The notes: generated from the sequence alone by a model not told the origin. A DNA stretch of 59,445 nt from an uncultured Flaviramulus sp. (GCA_947487155.1 CANKVS010000022.1:1-59445); one strand, 5' to 3'; positions 45,730 through 54,256 are shown, counted from the first letter of the stretch. Translations and numbers: made by a program.

Positions 45730-46758
45730 TTGAATACACCAAACACATACAAAATTTCTTTTTTGGTACTCTGCCTTTTACTTATTATTTGCTTTTTTGC
45801 AAATATTAGCCTTGGTTCTGCTTCTATACCAAACTCTGGAATTCTAAAAACCCTTATAGGAAATACAGAAAATAGCTTCTGGAAAAACATTATTATTGAC
45901 TACAGGTTACCCAAAGCATTTACTGCTGTTATTGTAGGCTCTGGTTTAGGTATTTCTGGACTCATGGTACAAACCTTATTTAGAAACCCTCTAGCTGGAC
46001 CATTTGTACTTGGTATAACATCGGGAGCTAGTTTAGGAGTAGCCATTGTAACCATGGGTGCATCGCTTTTTGGAGGCGTATTAGCAGGTATATTTATCTC
46101 GCAATGGAGTCTTGTAATCGCAGCGACTTTAGGTAGTTTTTTAGTATTAATGGCGGTTTTAATTGTTTCAATAAAAGTTAGAGATACCATGGCTATTCTT
46201 ATTATAGGCCTCATGTTTGCTAGTATTACATCAGCAGTAGTTAGCGTGCTTTCCTATTTTAGTTCTGCAGACAACTTGCAACAATTCATTTTTTGGGGCT
46301 TTGGTAGCTTAGGTAATTTGTCGTGGAATGAATTACTCATCTTATTCGTCCTTTATACCATTGGTATTTTTCTTAGCATACTATCTATAAAAACGTTAAA
46401 CACCTTGTTACTTGGAGAAAATTACGCAAAAAGCTTAGGAGTAAATCTTAAAAAAAGTCGCTTAATTATTATCATAGCTACAAGTTTATTGGCTGGAACA
46501 ATTACAGCCTTTACGGGTCCTATCGCCTTTATTGGTTTAGCTATCCCCCATATAACTAGACAAGTTTTTAATACATCAAATCATAAAATTTTATTACCAG
46601 CAGTATTTATAATTGGTGCCATAGTCATGCTTATTTGCGATAGCATAGCACAACTACCAAATAGCGATTTAACACTGCCTATAAATGCTATAACATCTTT
46701 AGTAGGCGCACCTATTGTAATTTGGCTATTAGTTAGAAAACGGAAAATGATGTTTTAA
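45730..46758 (+). CDS. ABC importer permease (BtuC/FecCD family)
   Basis: This 342-residue FecCD-type permease has about ten helices and the family motifs RLPKAFTAVIVGSGLGISGLMVQTLFRNPLAGPFVLGITSGASLG and PHITRQVFN. The start is TTG at 45730, abutting the stop codon of the BtuF-like gene with no spacer, giving strict translational coupling. It forms the inner-membrane channel for corrinoid (inferred) with the ATPase encoded 17 nt downstream. Confidence 0.93.
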   Translation: MNTPNTYKISFLVLCLLLIICFFANISLGSASIPNSGILKTLIGNTENSFWKNIIIDYRLPKAFTAVIVGSGLGISGLMVQTLFRNPLAGPFVLGITSGASLGVAIVTMGASLFGGVLAGIFISQWSLVIAATLGSFLVLMAVLIVSIKVRDTMAILIIGLMFASITSAVVSVLSYFSSADNLQQFIFWGFGSLGNLSWNELLILFVLYTIGIFLSILSIKTLNTLLLGENYAKSLGVNLKKSRLIIIIATSLLAGTITAFTGPIAFIGLAIPHITRQVFNTSNHKILLPAVFIIGAIVMLICDSIAQLPNSDLTLPINAITSLVGAPIVIWLLVRKRKMMF

Positions 46759-46775
46759 AAATTTAATTAAAATTA

Positions 46776-47570
46776 GTGACTTTAAAAGACAAACATATCA
46801 TTTTAAAAACCGAAGATTTATCAATAGGTTATGCTTCAAAAAAAGCAAAAACTATTATTGCTTCCAATATTAATATTGAATTAAAAAAAGGCGAGTTAAT
46901 TGGCTTAATTGGTGCTAACGGTATTGGCAAATCAACCTTACTACGTACATTAACTCATGTGCAAAATCCTTTAAAAGGGCACATATTTTTAAACGGTAAA
47001 AACATTTCAGAATACCTCGCATTAGATTTAGCAAAGGCAATGAGTTTGGTATTAACAGAGCAAATGGCATCAAAAAACTTATCTGTTTTTGAGTTAATTG
47101 CTTTAGGAAGACAACCATACACAAACTGGTTAGGCAATGTAACTACTGAAGATAGTAATGTTATTACTAAAGCCATGGAACAAACTAATATTACTAATTT
47201 AAAACATAAAAAATGTTTTGAGTTAAGTGATGGGCAATTACAAAAAGTAATGATTGCTCGTGCCCTAGCCCAAGATACCGATTTAATTATTCTAGATGAA
47301 CCTACAACTCACCTAGATATGTACCACAAAGCTTATATTTTAAAATTACTACAAAAACTAGCCAAAGAAACTAATAAAACCATTCTGTTTTCATCTCATG
47401 AAATAGATTTAGCCATTCAATTGTGTGACACTTTAATTGTTATGACAAAAAATAAAGTAGTTACAAACCAACCCTGTAACCTAATTAAAGAAGGCGTTTT
47501 TGAAACCTTATTTCCTAAAGACTTAATTACTTTTAATAGCGATACAGGAAGTTTTAGGGTGAAAAAGTAA
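46776..47570 (+). CDS. ABC importer ATPase (BtuD/FecE family)
   Basis: This 264-residue ATPase has Walker A GANGIGKST, an LSDGQ signature (LSDGQLQKV; usual LSGGQ), Walker B LIILDEPT and H-loop SSHE. GTG at 46776 is the start. It energises the BtuC-like permease. This ends the cob/btu unit. The 95 nt after it contain a -7 box (TATCTTTG, 47640-47647) for rmuC. Confidence 0.92.
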   Translation: MTLKDKHIILKTEDLSIGYASKKAKTIIASNINIELKKGELIGLIGANGIGKSTLLRTLTHVQNPLKGHIFLNGKNISEYLALDLAKAMSLVLTEQMASKNLSVFELIALGRQPYTNWLGNVTTEDSNVITKAMEQTNITNLKHKKCFELSDGQLQKVMIARALAQDTDLIILDEPTTHLDMYHKAYILKLLQKLAKETNKTILFSSHEIDLAIQLCDTLIVMTKNKVVTNQPCNLIKEGVFETLFPKDLITFNSDTGSFRVKK

Positions 47571-47665
47571 GGTGAAGTTTTAGGTCGTACATTGTTGTTT
47601 TTAATAGATGCTTCACTTCCTTCAGAATAACAAAATAACTATCTTTGATAAAATTCAATTTCTAA

Positions 47666-48985
47666 ATGAACGACAACCTTATTCTTATAATTTCTATACT
47701 CATTTCTGCAGCAATTGGTGCCTATTTAGGTATGCTCTTTACAAAACTTAAAACCAAAAGTGAAAAAAGTATGCTTGAAGAACGTCAGAATCAAATGCAT
47801 ACAACCATTGATGAATTAAAGCAAAATTTAGAAAAAATTGAAAACGAACGTGAAGAAATTCGTCGTGAAAAAGAATTTTTAAACACCGAATTAACCCGAA
47901 AAAACACCGAATACGAAAACTTACAACAGCTAAATTTAAAACGCGATGCCGAGTTAGAAGAGCGTCAAAAACAATTACGTAAAGATTTTGAACTTTTAGC
48001 AACAAAAATTCTTGATGAAAAATCTGAAAAATTCACGCTTCAGAATAAAGAAAACATAAAAAACATATTAAATCCACTTCAAGAAAAAATAAAAACATTT
48101 GAAGAAAAAGTTGATAACACACAAAAAGAAAGCATTAGCATGCATTCGGCCTTAAAGGAGCAACTCTTGGGTTTAAAAGACCTTAATCAACAAATGACTA
48201 AGGAAGCCACCAATTTAACTAGGGCTTTAAAAGGTGACAGTAAAATGCAAGGAAATTGGGGTGAATTGGTTTTAGAGCGTGTGCTTGAAAAATCTGGATT
48301 AGAAAAAGATAGAGAATACTTTGTACAACAAAGTTTTAAGTTAGAAGATGGCTCAAGAGTGTTACCAGATGTGGTGCTCCACCTTCCAGATTCTAAAAAA
48401 ATGATTATTGACTCTAAGGTCTCTTTAACAGATTACGAGCGTTTGGTAAATGCCAATGAAGAAGACAAAATTCAACATTTAAAAGCGCACGTAAACTCTA
48501 TTAAAAAGCATGTAGATCAACTTTCAGAAAAAAATTATCAAGATTTATACGATATCGAATCGCCCGATTTTGTTTTAATGTTTATTCCTATTGAACCTGC
48601 GTTTGCTATAGTGGTTAACGAAGATAATTCCATTTACAACAAAGCTTTCGAGAAAAACATAGTTATTGTAACGCCTTCTACCCTTTTAGCTACGCTTCGT
48701 ACTATTGACAGCATGTGGAACAATGAAAAACAACAACGTAATGCTATAGAAATTGCAAGACAAGCAGGTGCGCTTTATGATAAATTTGAAGGATTAGTTA
48801 CCGATTTAACTGGAGTTGGTAAAAAAATTGATGCCGCAAAAAACGATTACTCATCGGCTATGAATAAATTGGTTGAAGGCAGAGGTAATTTAATTACAAG
48901 TGTTGAAAAACTTAAGAAAATGGGTGCAAAAGCTAAAAAAACACTTCCTGAAGCTATTCTTAAACGTGCTGAAGACGACGAGTAG
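47666..48985 (+). CDS. rmuC: DNA recombination protein RmuC
   Basis: This 439-residue protein has an N-terminal transmembrane helix (about 5-24), a coiled coil (about 30-140) and the RmuC nuclease-like core (about 190-400) with MQGNWGELVLERVLEKSGL, MIIDSKVSLTDYERL and MWNNEKQQRNAIEIARQAG. RmuC limits inversion recombination and belongs to the PD-(D/E)XK-like group. Promoter box TATCTTTG lies 19 nt upstream of the start. It stands alone. Confidence 0.95.
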   Translation: MNDNLILIISILISAAIGAYLGMLFTKLKTKSEKSMLEERQNQMHTTIDELKQNLEKIENEREEIRREKEFLNTELTRKNTEYENLQQLNLKRDAELEERQKQLRKDFELLATKILDEKSEKFTLQNKENIKNILNPLQEKIKTFEEKVDNTQKESISMHSALKEQLLGLKDLNQQMTKEATNLTRALKGDSKMQGNWGELVLERVLEKSGLEKDREYFVQQSFKLEDGSRVLPDVVLHLPDSKKMIIDSKVSLTDYERLVNANEEDKIQHLKAHVNSIKKHVDQLSEKNYQDLYDIESPDFVLMFIPIEPAFAIVVNEDNSIYNKAFEKNIVIVTPSTLLATLRTIDSMWNNEKQQRNAIEIARQAGALYDKFEGLVTDLTGVGKKIDAAKNDYSSAMNKLVEGRGNLITSVEKLKKMGAKAKKTLPEAILKRAEDDE

Positions 48986-48997
48986 TATTCATTACAA

Positions 48998-49051
48998 TAT
49001 CACATAATTACGTGATATATTTGTTTATCATACAATTATGTGATACATTTG
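48998..49051 (+). promoter_or_regulatory. Two tandem operator/-7 modules upstream of the SatD-like gene
   Basis: The palindromic boxes TATCACATAATTACGTGATA (48998-49017) and TATCATACAATTATGTGATA (49026-49045) are spaced 28 nt apart. Each is immediately followed by a -7 match: TATATTTG (49016-49023) and TACATTTG (49044-49051). This suggests a regulator binding over two adjacent promoter elements. Confidence 0.5.
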
Positions 49052-49054
49052 AAT

Positions 49055-49128
49055 ATTCCGCAAATAAGGAATAAATTAAAAAACGCCTTATAAAAAGAAT
49101 ATTTAAATTTATTCCATTAAAAAGGAAT
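49055..49128 (+). promoter_or_regulatory. Pair of ATTCC-N8-GGAAT inverted repeats
   Basis: ATTCC-N8-GGAAT occurs twice, at 49055-49072 and 49111-49128, 56 nt apart, between the tandem operators and the SatD-like start codon (49145). Both have the same 18-nt length. They would lie in the 5' leader and could be operators or RNA hairpins. Confidence 0.4.
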
Positions 49129-49144
49129 ATTAATTACGTGTAAA

Positions 49145-49759
49145 ATGACAAGTGTTATCACAGGTGATATTATTAAATCTAGAGGAGAAAACCCAGAAGT
49201 ATGGTTAGCACCTTTAAAAGAAGCATTAACTAAAACTGGTATTAATAAGAAGTATTGGGAAATCTTTCGGGGAGATAGTTTTCAAATAGAAATTGAAAAC
49301 TACTCAAAAGCATTCTATATTGCAATTTACATTAAAGCCTGTATAAAAATTGTAAAAGGATTAGATGTTCGTATGGCAATTGGTATAGGCAACAAAACTT
49401 TTGAAGGTACTAAAATTAGTGAATCTAATGGAGACGCTTTTCAGTTTTCTGGAGATACTTTAGAAAATCTTAAAAAAGAAAAAACGAACTTAAAAATAAA
49501 ATCTCCTTTTTCATATTTAAATGAGGAGCTTAATTTATATTTTAAACTTGTTTTAATTCCAATGAACAATTGGACAACCAATTCTGCAGAAATCATTAAG
49601 ATTGTTTTGGAAAATCATGGTGCATTACAATCAGAAATAGCTCAAATTATAGGTGTGAGTCAAGATGCTGTAAGCAAGCGTCTTAAACGAGCTCACTTCA
49701 ATGAAATAATGGAAGTTAACAGAATGTATAATAAAAAGGTATCCCAATTAGAAAAATAA
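49145..49759 (+). CDS. SatD-like protein with C-terminal HTH
   Basis: This 204-residue protein has a SatD-type N-terminal domain (MTSVITGDIIKSRG, WEIFRGDSFQIEI) and a C-terminal helix-turn-helix (QSEIAQIIGVSQDAVSKRLKRAHF, about 160-182). Fused HTHs suggest a transcription factor. SatD and DUF3307 genes recur together (as in streptococcal Sat loci) though their function is poorly known. The next gene, DUF3307, starts 13 nt later. The palindromes upstream could be its own operators. Confidence 0.75.
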   Translation: MTSVITGDIIKSRGENPEVWLAPLKEALTKTGINKKYWEIFRGDSFQIEIENYSKAFYIAIYIKACIKIVKGLDVRMAIGIGNKTFEGTKISESNGDAFQFSGDTLENLKKEKTNLKIKSPFSYLNEELNLYFKLVLIPMNNWTTNSAEIIKIVLENHGALQSEIAQIIGVSQDAVSKRLKRAHFNEIMEVNRMYNKKVSQLEK

Positions 49760-49772
49760 AATCCTTAAAAAA

Positions 49773-50477
49773 ATGATAGTATTCATTAAACTTTTATTGG
49801 CACATATTATAGGTGATTTTTTTATTCAACCCAAAAAATGGGTAAAGCAAAAAGAAAAGAAAAAGCTAAAATCGCCTAAATTATATATTCACGTATTAAT
49901 TCATATGGTTATAACGGCTATACTACTTTGGGATGCTTCACTTTGGGCAATCCCACTAATTATAGGTGTTACACATTTGGGTATTGATGCTGTTAAACTT
50001 AAAATTCAAAAGAAAAAAACGAAAAGAATACTATTTTTTATCGACCAACTATTACATGTTTTGGTAATTTTAGCTTGTTATCTATATGTTTTAAATACAC
50101 CCATTTATTTTGAAGATGTATTAACAGAACAAACCTTTTTACTCATTACTTGCATATTGTTTTTAACGGTTCCTGTATCAATTATTATGAAAACCATTTT
50201 TTTAAAATGGAATATTTTAAAACTTACTAAAAACAATAAATCGCTTGAAGATGCAGGCAAGTACATTGGTGTGTTAGAGCGTATTTTAGTACTTATATTT
50301 ATAATTTCAAACCATTGGGAAGCTGTGGGCTTTTTAATTACAGCAAAATCGGTTTTTAGGTTTGGCGATTTAAAAGAATCTAGAGATAGGCAACTTACCG
50401 AATATATCCTTATAGGTACACTTATTAGTTTTGGTATAGCTATAATTACTGGAATTTTGTACAATGCATTAACATAA
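49773..50477 (+). CDS. DUF3307 membrane protein
   Basis: This 234-residue protein starts in the family manner, MIVFIKLLLAHIIGDFFIQPKKWVKQKEKKK, with six or so hydrophobic helices and the early HxxxDF motif (residues 11-16). Family function is unknown. It forms a two-gene unit with the SatD-like regulator, followed after 4 nt by a thioesterase gene. Confidence 0.83.
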   Translation: MIVFIKLLLAHIIGDFFIQPKKWVKQKEKKKLKSPKLYIHVLIHMVITAILLWDASLWAIPLIIGVTHLGIDAVKLKIQKKKTKRILFFIDQLLHVLVILACYLYVLNTPIYFEDVLTEQTFLLITCILFLTVPVSIIMKTIFLKWNILKLTKNNKSLEDAGKYIGVLERILVLIFIISNHWEAVGFLITAKSVFRFGDLKESRDRQLTEYILIGTLISFGIAIITGILYNALT

Positions 50478-50481
50478 ATAT

Positions 50482-51024
50482 ATGTTTAAAAATATTAAAG
50501 ACTCTCAAATTACTATATCTGAATTGATGTTGCCTTCGCATTCTAACTTTAGTGGTAAAATTCATGGTGGGTATATTTTAAACTTAATGGATCAAATCGC
50601 TTTTGCTTGTGCTTCAAAACACTCAAGGCATTATTGTGTAACAGCTTCTGTTAACAAGGTAGATTTTTTAAACCCTATTGATGTTGGCGAATTAGTAACT
50701 TTAAAAGCATCTGTTAATTATACGGGGCGAACTTCTATGGTTATTGGTGTTCGCGTAGAATCTGAAAATATTCAAACAGGAAAAACCAAACATTGTAATT
50801 CATCATATTTTACTATGGTTGCAAAAGATGAAAACGGTAAAAACGCATCTGTTCCTGGTATTATATTAGATTCTGAACAAAGTGTTCGTCGTTTTTCTAG
50901 AAGTATAACGAGGCAGGAACAAACGAAAAGCAGATCGAACCGCTTCAAATCTTCAGAATTTAAAATGGAAGATTACCTGAATTTAATTAAAGAACAAAAT
51001 GCCAAAATCAAAATAGCTTTATAA
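50482..51024 (+). CDS. Acyl-CoA thioesterase (hotdog fold)
   Basis: This 180-residue hotdog protein has the motifs GKIHGGYILNLMDQIAFACASKHS (about 25-48, containing the catalytic-type Asp37/Asn region) and DVGELVTLKASVNYTGRTSMVIGVRV. It resembles YciA/BFIT-type acyl-CoA hydrolases. It is the third gene after SatD and DUF3307 (4-nt spacer), so probably co-transcribed. Substrate chain length unknown. Confidence 0.87.
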   Translation: MFKNIKDSQITISELMLPSHSNFSGKIHGGYILNLMDQIAFACASKHSRHYCVTASVNKVDFLNPIDVGELVTLKASVNYTGRTSMVIGVRVESENIQTGKTKHCNSSYFTMVAKDENGKNASVPGIILDSEQSVRRFSRSITRQEQTKSRSNRFKSSEFKMEDYLNLIKEQNAKIKIAL

Positions 51025-51084
51025 AAATAAGAGACACAGCGTAACAAACAATTAATTTATTACGTTCATCTCCATGCATAAAAC

Positions 51085-51441
51085 TTAGCTATTGGGTGTA
51101 GGTGTAAGCTTAACCAAAACATAAGTACCTATAGCCATAACTAAATCTCTAACAGCAACATCTAAATGCTTTCCACTAAAAATTAAGGTTAAAGCAATCA
51201 ATACCAACCAAACTGCAACTATAGTAGCTCCTATTTTAGTTTTTGTAAGCACTAAAATTCCTGCAATAATTTCTACAACACCAACAATCATCATAAATGT
51301 TGAAATTTCAAATGGTAAGATCTCTTGGACACCAATACTTACATACTGACTCCAATCGGTCAAAATATTTATAAACTTATCTAATCCAGCAACAATAGGC
51401 ACCAAACCATAAGTATATTTAAGTAGCGTTTGTACATTCAT
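51085..51441 (-). CDS. DoxX-like four-helix membrane protein
   Basis: This 118-residue membrane protein has four helices (about 7-22, 46-66, 70-90, 94-112) with YGLVPIVAGLDKF at the start, matching the DoxX/DoxD-like superfamily. DoxX relatives take part in quinone-linked redox and in oxidant-resistance complexes. It is the only gene on its transcript and shares a mirror-image promoter with the divergent sigma factor gene, tying it to that regulon. Confidence 0.78.
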   Translation of the reverse strand: MNVQTLLKYTYGLVPIVAGLDKFINILTDWSQYVSIGVQEILPFEISTFMMIVGVVEIIAGILVLTKTKIGATIVAVWLVLIALTLIFSGKHLDVAVRDLVMAIGTYVLVKLTPTPNS

Positions 51442-51470
51442 AATTTTATTTTTAATAGTTAAATCATATT

Positions 51471-51499
51471 TTAGATGTCATTTTGTGAAAAGAGTTACA
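51471..51499 (-). promoter_or_regulatory. ECF promoter of the DoxX-like gene (half of divergent pair)
   Basis: On the minus strand, TGTAAC (51499-51494), 16 nt and CATCTAA (51477-51471) lie about 30 nt before the start codon. The -35 lies in the perfect palindrome AGTTACAAAATTTTGTAACT (51493-51512). Confidence 0.62.
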
Positions 51500-51505
51500 A
51501 AATTT

Positions 51506-51534
51506 TGTAACTTTTAACGAATCTCCTCATCTAA
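51506..51534 (+). promoter_or_regulatory. ECF promoter of the sigma operon (half of divergent pair)
   Basis: TGTAAC (51506-51511), 16 nt (51512-51527) and CATCTAA (51528-51534), with the sigma ATG 15 nt later. The mirror-image copy on the other strand has identical boxes and spacing. Confidence 0.65.
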
Positions 51535-51549
51535 AGAAAAAAACCGACA

Positions 51550-52209
51550 ATGAAAGTCATAAAAATTGATGATTATAAAAACCATAAGGTTCTCGATTAT
51601 GATGTAATCAAGAAAATATTGAGCGGGGAAAAAGGGCTATACGAAATCTTAATGCGTAGAAACAATCAAAAATTATATCGAGTAATACGAAGCTATATAA
51701 ACGATGAAGATCTTATTAAAGATGTTATGCAAGATACTTATATTAAAGCTTACGAGAAACTATATCAATACAATCAAAAAGCTGCATTTTCTACATGGTT
51801 GATTAGAATAGGTATTAATGAAGCACTGCACGAACTGCGATCTAAAAGGCATAAAATTATTTCGCATCCAAATGCAGAGCTTAATAAAGCTAATATCATC
51901 GATTTAAAAAATATGAATCCAGAAAAAGCAATTGTGCAACAAGAAGCAAAATGGGTATTAGAAAAGGTCATTAGTTCGCTCCCGGAAAAATACAGGGTTA
52001 TCTATATGTTACGAGAAATAGAAAACATGAAGATAAAAGATATTGGAGATTGCCTTGACCTATCTGTAAGTAATGTTAAAGTCAGAATTCATCGATCTAA
52101 ACAAATGCTTAAGGATAAATTATATGAATTGTCACAGAAACCTAACGTATTTGAATTTGGTTTTAGTAAATGTGATGCTTTGGTAAATATTGTAATGCAA
52201 AGACTATAA
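51550..52209 (+). CDS. RNA polymerase ECF sigma factor with Cys-bearing C-terminal tail
   Basis: This 219-residue ECF sigma factor has region 2 (DVMQDTYIKAYEKLYQYNQKAAFSTWLIRIGINEALHELR) and region 4 (LPEKYRVIYMLREIENMKIKDIGDCLDLSVSNVKVRIHRSKQMLK). A roughly 30-residue extension after region 4 ends FGFSKCDALVNIVM; the KCD motif is common in a group of Bacteroidetes sigma factors and could be a redox or metal ligand (inference). No anti-sigma gene is adjacent. It leads the operon that runs to YceI. Confidence 0.92.
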   Translation: MKVIKIDDYKNHKVLDYDVIKKILSGEKGLYEILMRRNNQKLYRVIRSYINDEDLIKDVMQDTYIKAYEKLYQYNQKAAFSTWLIRIGINEALHELRSKRHKIISHPNAELNKANIIDLKNMNPEKAIVQQEAKWVLEKVISSLPEKYRVIYMLREIENMKIKDIGDCLDLSVSNVKVRIHRSKQMLKDKLYELSQKPNVFEFGFSKCDALVNIVMQRL

Positions 52210-52239
52210 ATACGATTATAAAACTTAAATATAAGAAGT

Positions 52240-52620
52240 ATGCGCAAATGGGTTATTTTATTACTTCTAACTATCTTAGTTTATATAGGTTATAACTATA
52301 TATATCAAGACCACCGAGATATTAAACAAGAACAGGCTAAGTTTACTTTATCTTCCAATACTATAGTTAACGAATTTATTCAAAACCCATCTGTATCAGA
52401 AAAAAAGTATCTAAATAAAACTATTGAAATTTCAGGAACAGTTTCAGAAATAAATGATAACGACATTACCTTAGACGATAACGTATTTTGTTTGCTAAAA
52501 GTTACTGATTCTAAAGCTATTGAAATAAATGCTCAAATTAAAATAAAAGGACGCTGTATAGGCTATGATGATTTGTTAGAACAAATTAAGATGGACCAAT
52601 GTACATTATTAATTAATTAA
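52240..52620 (+). CDS. OB-fold tRNA_anti-like membrane-anchored protein
   Basis: This 126-residue protein has an N-terminal transmembrane helix (about 3-20) and a C-terminal OB-fold resembling the tRNA_anti-like family (NKTIEISGTVSEINDNDITLDDNVFCLL...IKGRCIGYDDLLEQIKMDQCTL). Such proteins in Bacteroidetes are secreted or membrane-tethered and not RNA-binding by evidence. The stop codon is part of a TTAA repeat. Confidence 0.75.
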   Translation: MRKWVILLLLTILVYIGYNYIYQDHRDIKQEQAKFTLSSNTIVNEFIQNPSVSEKKYLNKTIEISGTVSEINDNDITLDDNVFCLLKVTDSKAIEINAQIKIKGRCIGYDDLLEQIKMDQCTLLIN

Positions 52621-52630
52621 TTAATTAATT
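52608..52630. repeat. TTAA tetranucleotide repeat
   Basis: About six units of ATTA/TTAA across the stop codon of the OB-fold gene and the spacer to the next gene. All frames contain TAA, so changes in copy number would not extend the protein. Confidence 0.85.
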
Positions 52631-52643
52631 CAAATAAATAACT

Positions 52644-53366
52644 ATGAAACCAAAGTTACTAATCCTATTGTTCCTTGGAATATTTAGTTTACAAGCACAA
52701 GTGCGCATTAAACTTGTTGACCCTTCAACCAATTCTGTGACATTACATAATTATGGTGGCAGCACTGTAAACGTATCTAGTTATTGGTTTTGTAATTTCC
52801 CATCATATGCACAAATAAGTACTATGACTGTTAATTCTGGTTCTTTAAGTTTAGCATCTGGTGCAGAAGTTAATATTACTAGTTCTGTAAATTTTGGTAC
52901 TACAGATGGAGAACTTGGATTATATACAACTAATGCTTCTTCATTCGCTGATGATATGATTGACTACCTACAATGGGGTGCATTTGGACATCAACGTGAA
53001 AATGTAGCAAATGCAGCAGGAATATGGACAACAGGAACTTTTATTTCTGATTCTCCTCCTTTTGAATATACAGGTAATGGTTCCGATAATGGAGTTTCAA
53101 ATTGGGGAACAGTATTAAGTATTGAAGATTTTAAAAATGACTTAAAATTCTCTATTCATCCAAACCCTACAAATTCAATCTTAAATTTAAGTTTTCAAAA
53201 AATTATTGATAAAGGTTCTGTAAGAATATATAGTATTTTGGAGCGAAATATATTAAACCAAGAATTTTCTTTTAATAATAATTTGAAAATAAATATTTCA
53301 AACTTAAGTAAAGGGCTATACCTTGTGAAAGTAAACAACCAAACAAATCGTTTTATAAAACAATGA
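52644..53366 (+). CDS. T9SS type A secreted protein with lamin-tail-like domain
   Basis: This 240-residue protein has a signal peptide (ending SLQAQ, about residue 18), a beta-rich domain of lamin-tail-like character (VRIKLVDPSTNSVTLHNYGGSTVNVSSYWFCNFPS) and a C-terminal T9SS type A sorting domain (FSIHPNPTNSILNLSF, ISNLSKGLYLVKVNNQTNRFIKQ). It would be exported to the surface by T9SS. It belongs to the sigma-led operon, 23 nt after the OB-fold gene and 22 nt before DUF5777. Confidence 0.87.
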   Translation: MKPKLLILLFLGIFSLQAQVRIKLVDPSTNSVTLHNYGGSTVNVSSYWFCNFPSYAQISTMTVNSGSLSLASGAEVNITSSVNFGTTDGELGLYTTNASSFADDMIDYLQWGAFGHQRENVANAAGIWTTGTFISDSPPFEYTGNGSDNGVSNWGTVLSIEDFKNDLKFSIHPNPTNSILNLSFQKIIDKGSVRIYSILERNILNQEFSFNNNLKINISNLSKGLYLVKVNNQTNRFIKQ

Positions 53367-53388
53367 ATAATATACTAACCAAACCATT

Positions 53389-54243
53389 ATGAAAATGAAG
53401 AAAATTATAGTTATAATCTTTTTTTCTCCCTTACTAATTTATTCTCAAGATGATTTGTTAGGTGAAATAGATATAGATTCTACAGTAACAGAATATAGTA
53501 TAGCAGCTTTCAAAGGCTTGAAAATTGTTAATTTTGAATCTACTAAACTTGTTGCTGATAAAGAATTTACACTTGTTGTTTCGCATAGGTTTGGGAGTGT
53601 TAAAAATGGTATAGATACTTTTTTTGGCATTGATGATGCTGTAACACGATTAAACTTTATTTACGGAATTACCGATGGAATCAATATAGGAGTTTCACGT
53701 AGTTCGTTTCAAAAAATCTATGAGGCTTCTGTTAAATATAGGCTTCTAAGACAAGAAGAAAATGGCTTCCCCTTTACAATAGTTGGCTTTAATGCTCTTT
53801 TAATTAATACGGCACTAGACAAAGGAAATTTACCTCTTATAAAATTTAAACATCGCCTAGGTTACACAGCCCAATTATTAATTTCAAGAAAAATAAATTC
53901 TAACTTTTCTGCAGAATTAGCCCCAACTTTTTTCCATGATAATTATGTTATGGTAGATGCTCAAGATAATTCGCAATTTGCCCTTGGTATGGGTGGACGT
54001 TATAAACTGGGTAAACGCTGGTCTATAAACGCTGATTATGGTTGGCATTTAAATAGAGCTAATAACTCTCCCTTTAAAAACCCACTATCTATAGGGTTCG
54101 ATTTAGAAACTGGAGGTCATGTATTTCAAATGCATTTCACCAATGCGCAAGCTATGAATACCAATGGCTTTTTAGGTCAGGGCTCTGGGAATTGGAGCGA
54201 CGGTGATTTTTATTTCGGATTTAACTTAAGTAGAGTTTTTTAA
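53389..54243 (+). CDS. DUF5777 beta-barrel protein
   Basis: This 284-residue protein has a signal peptide (ending IYSQD, about 20) and a beta-barrel-like sequence of alternating residues with DUF5777 landmarks: LVVSHRFGSVKNGIDTFFGIDDAVTRLNFIYGITDGINIGVSRS. It is expected in the outer membrane. The terminal residues NLSRVF end with phenylalanine, as in many barrel proteins. In this operon it may act as a pore or anchor for the haem lipoproteins (inference). Confidence 0.86.
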   Translation: MKMKKIIVIIFFSPLLIYSQDDLLGEIDIDSTVTEYSIAAFKGLKIVNFESTKLVADKEFTLVVSHRFGSVKNGIDTFFGIDDAVTRLNFIYGITDGINIGVSRSSFQKIYEASVKYRLLRQEENGFPFTIVGFNALLINTALDKGNLPLIKFKHRLGYTAQLLISRKINSNFSAELAPTFFHDNYVMVDAQDNSQFALGMGGRYKLGKRWSINADYGWHLNRANNSPFKNPLSIGFDLETGGHVFQMHFTNAQAMNTNGFLGQGSGNWSDGDFYFGFNLSRVF

Positions 54244-54256
54244 CACCCAGAATGTT

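Noticed and set aside
45900..46214. 104-codon minus-strand open frame inside the permease gene
   Set aside because: It lies fully within a well-supported FecCD gene and its composition mirrors the antisense of that gene.
50105..50464. 119-codon minus-strand open frame inside the DUF3307 gene
   Set aside because: Antisense of a well-supported gene, no recognizable motif or signal.
52608..52630. Phase-variable tetranucleotide repeat
   Set aside because: All frames of TTAA contain a stop codon, so copy changes cannot switch the gene on or off.
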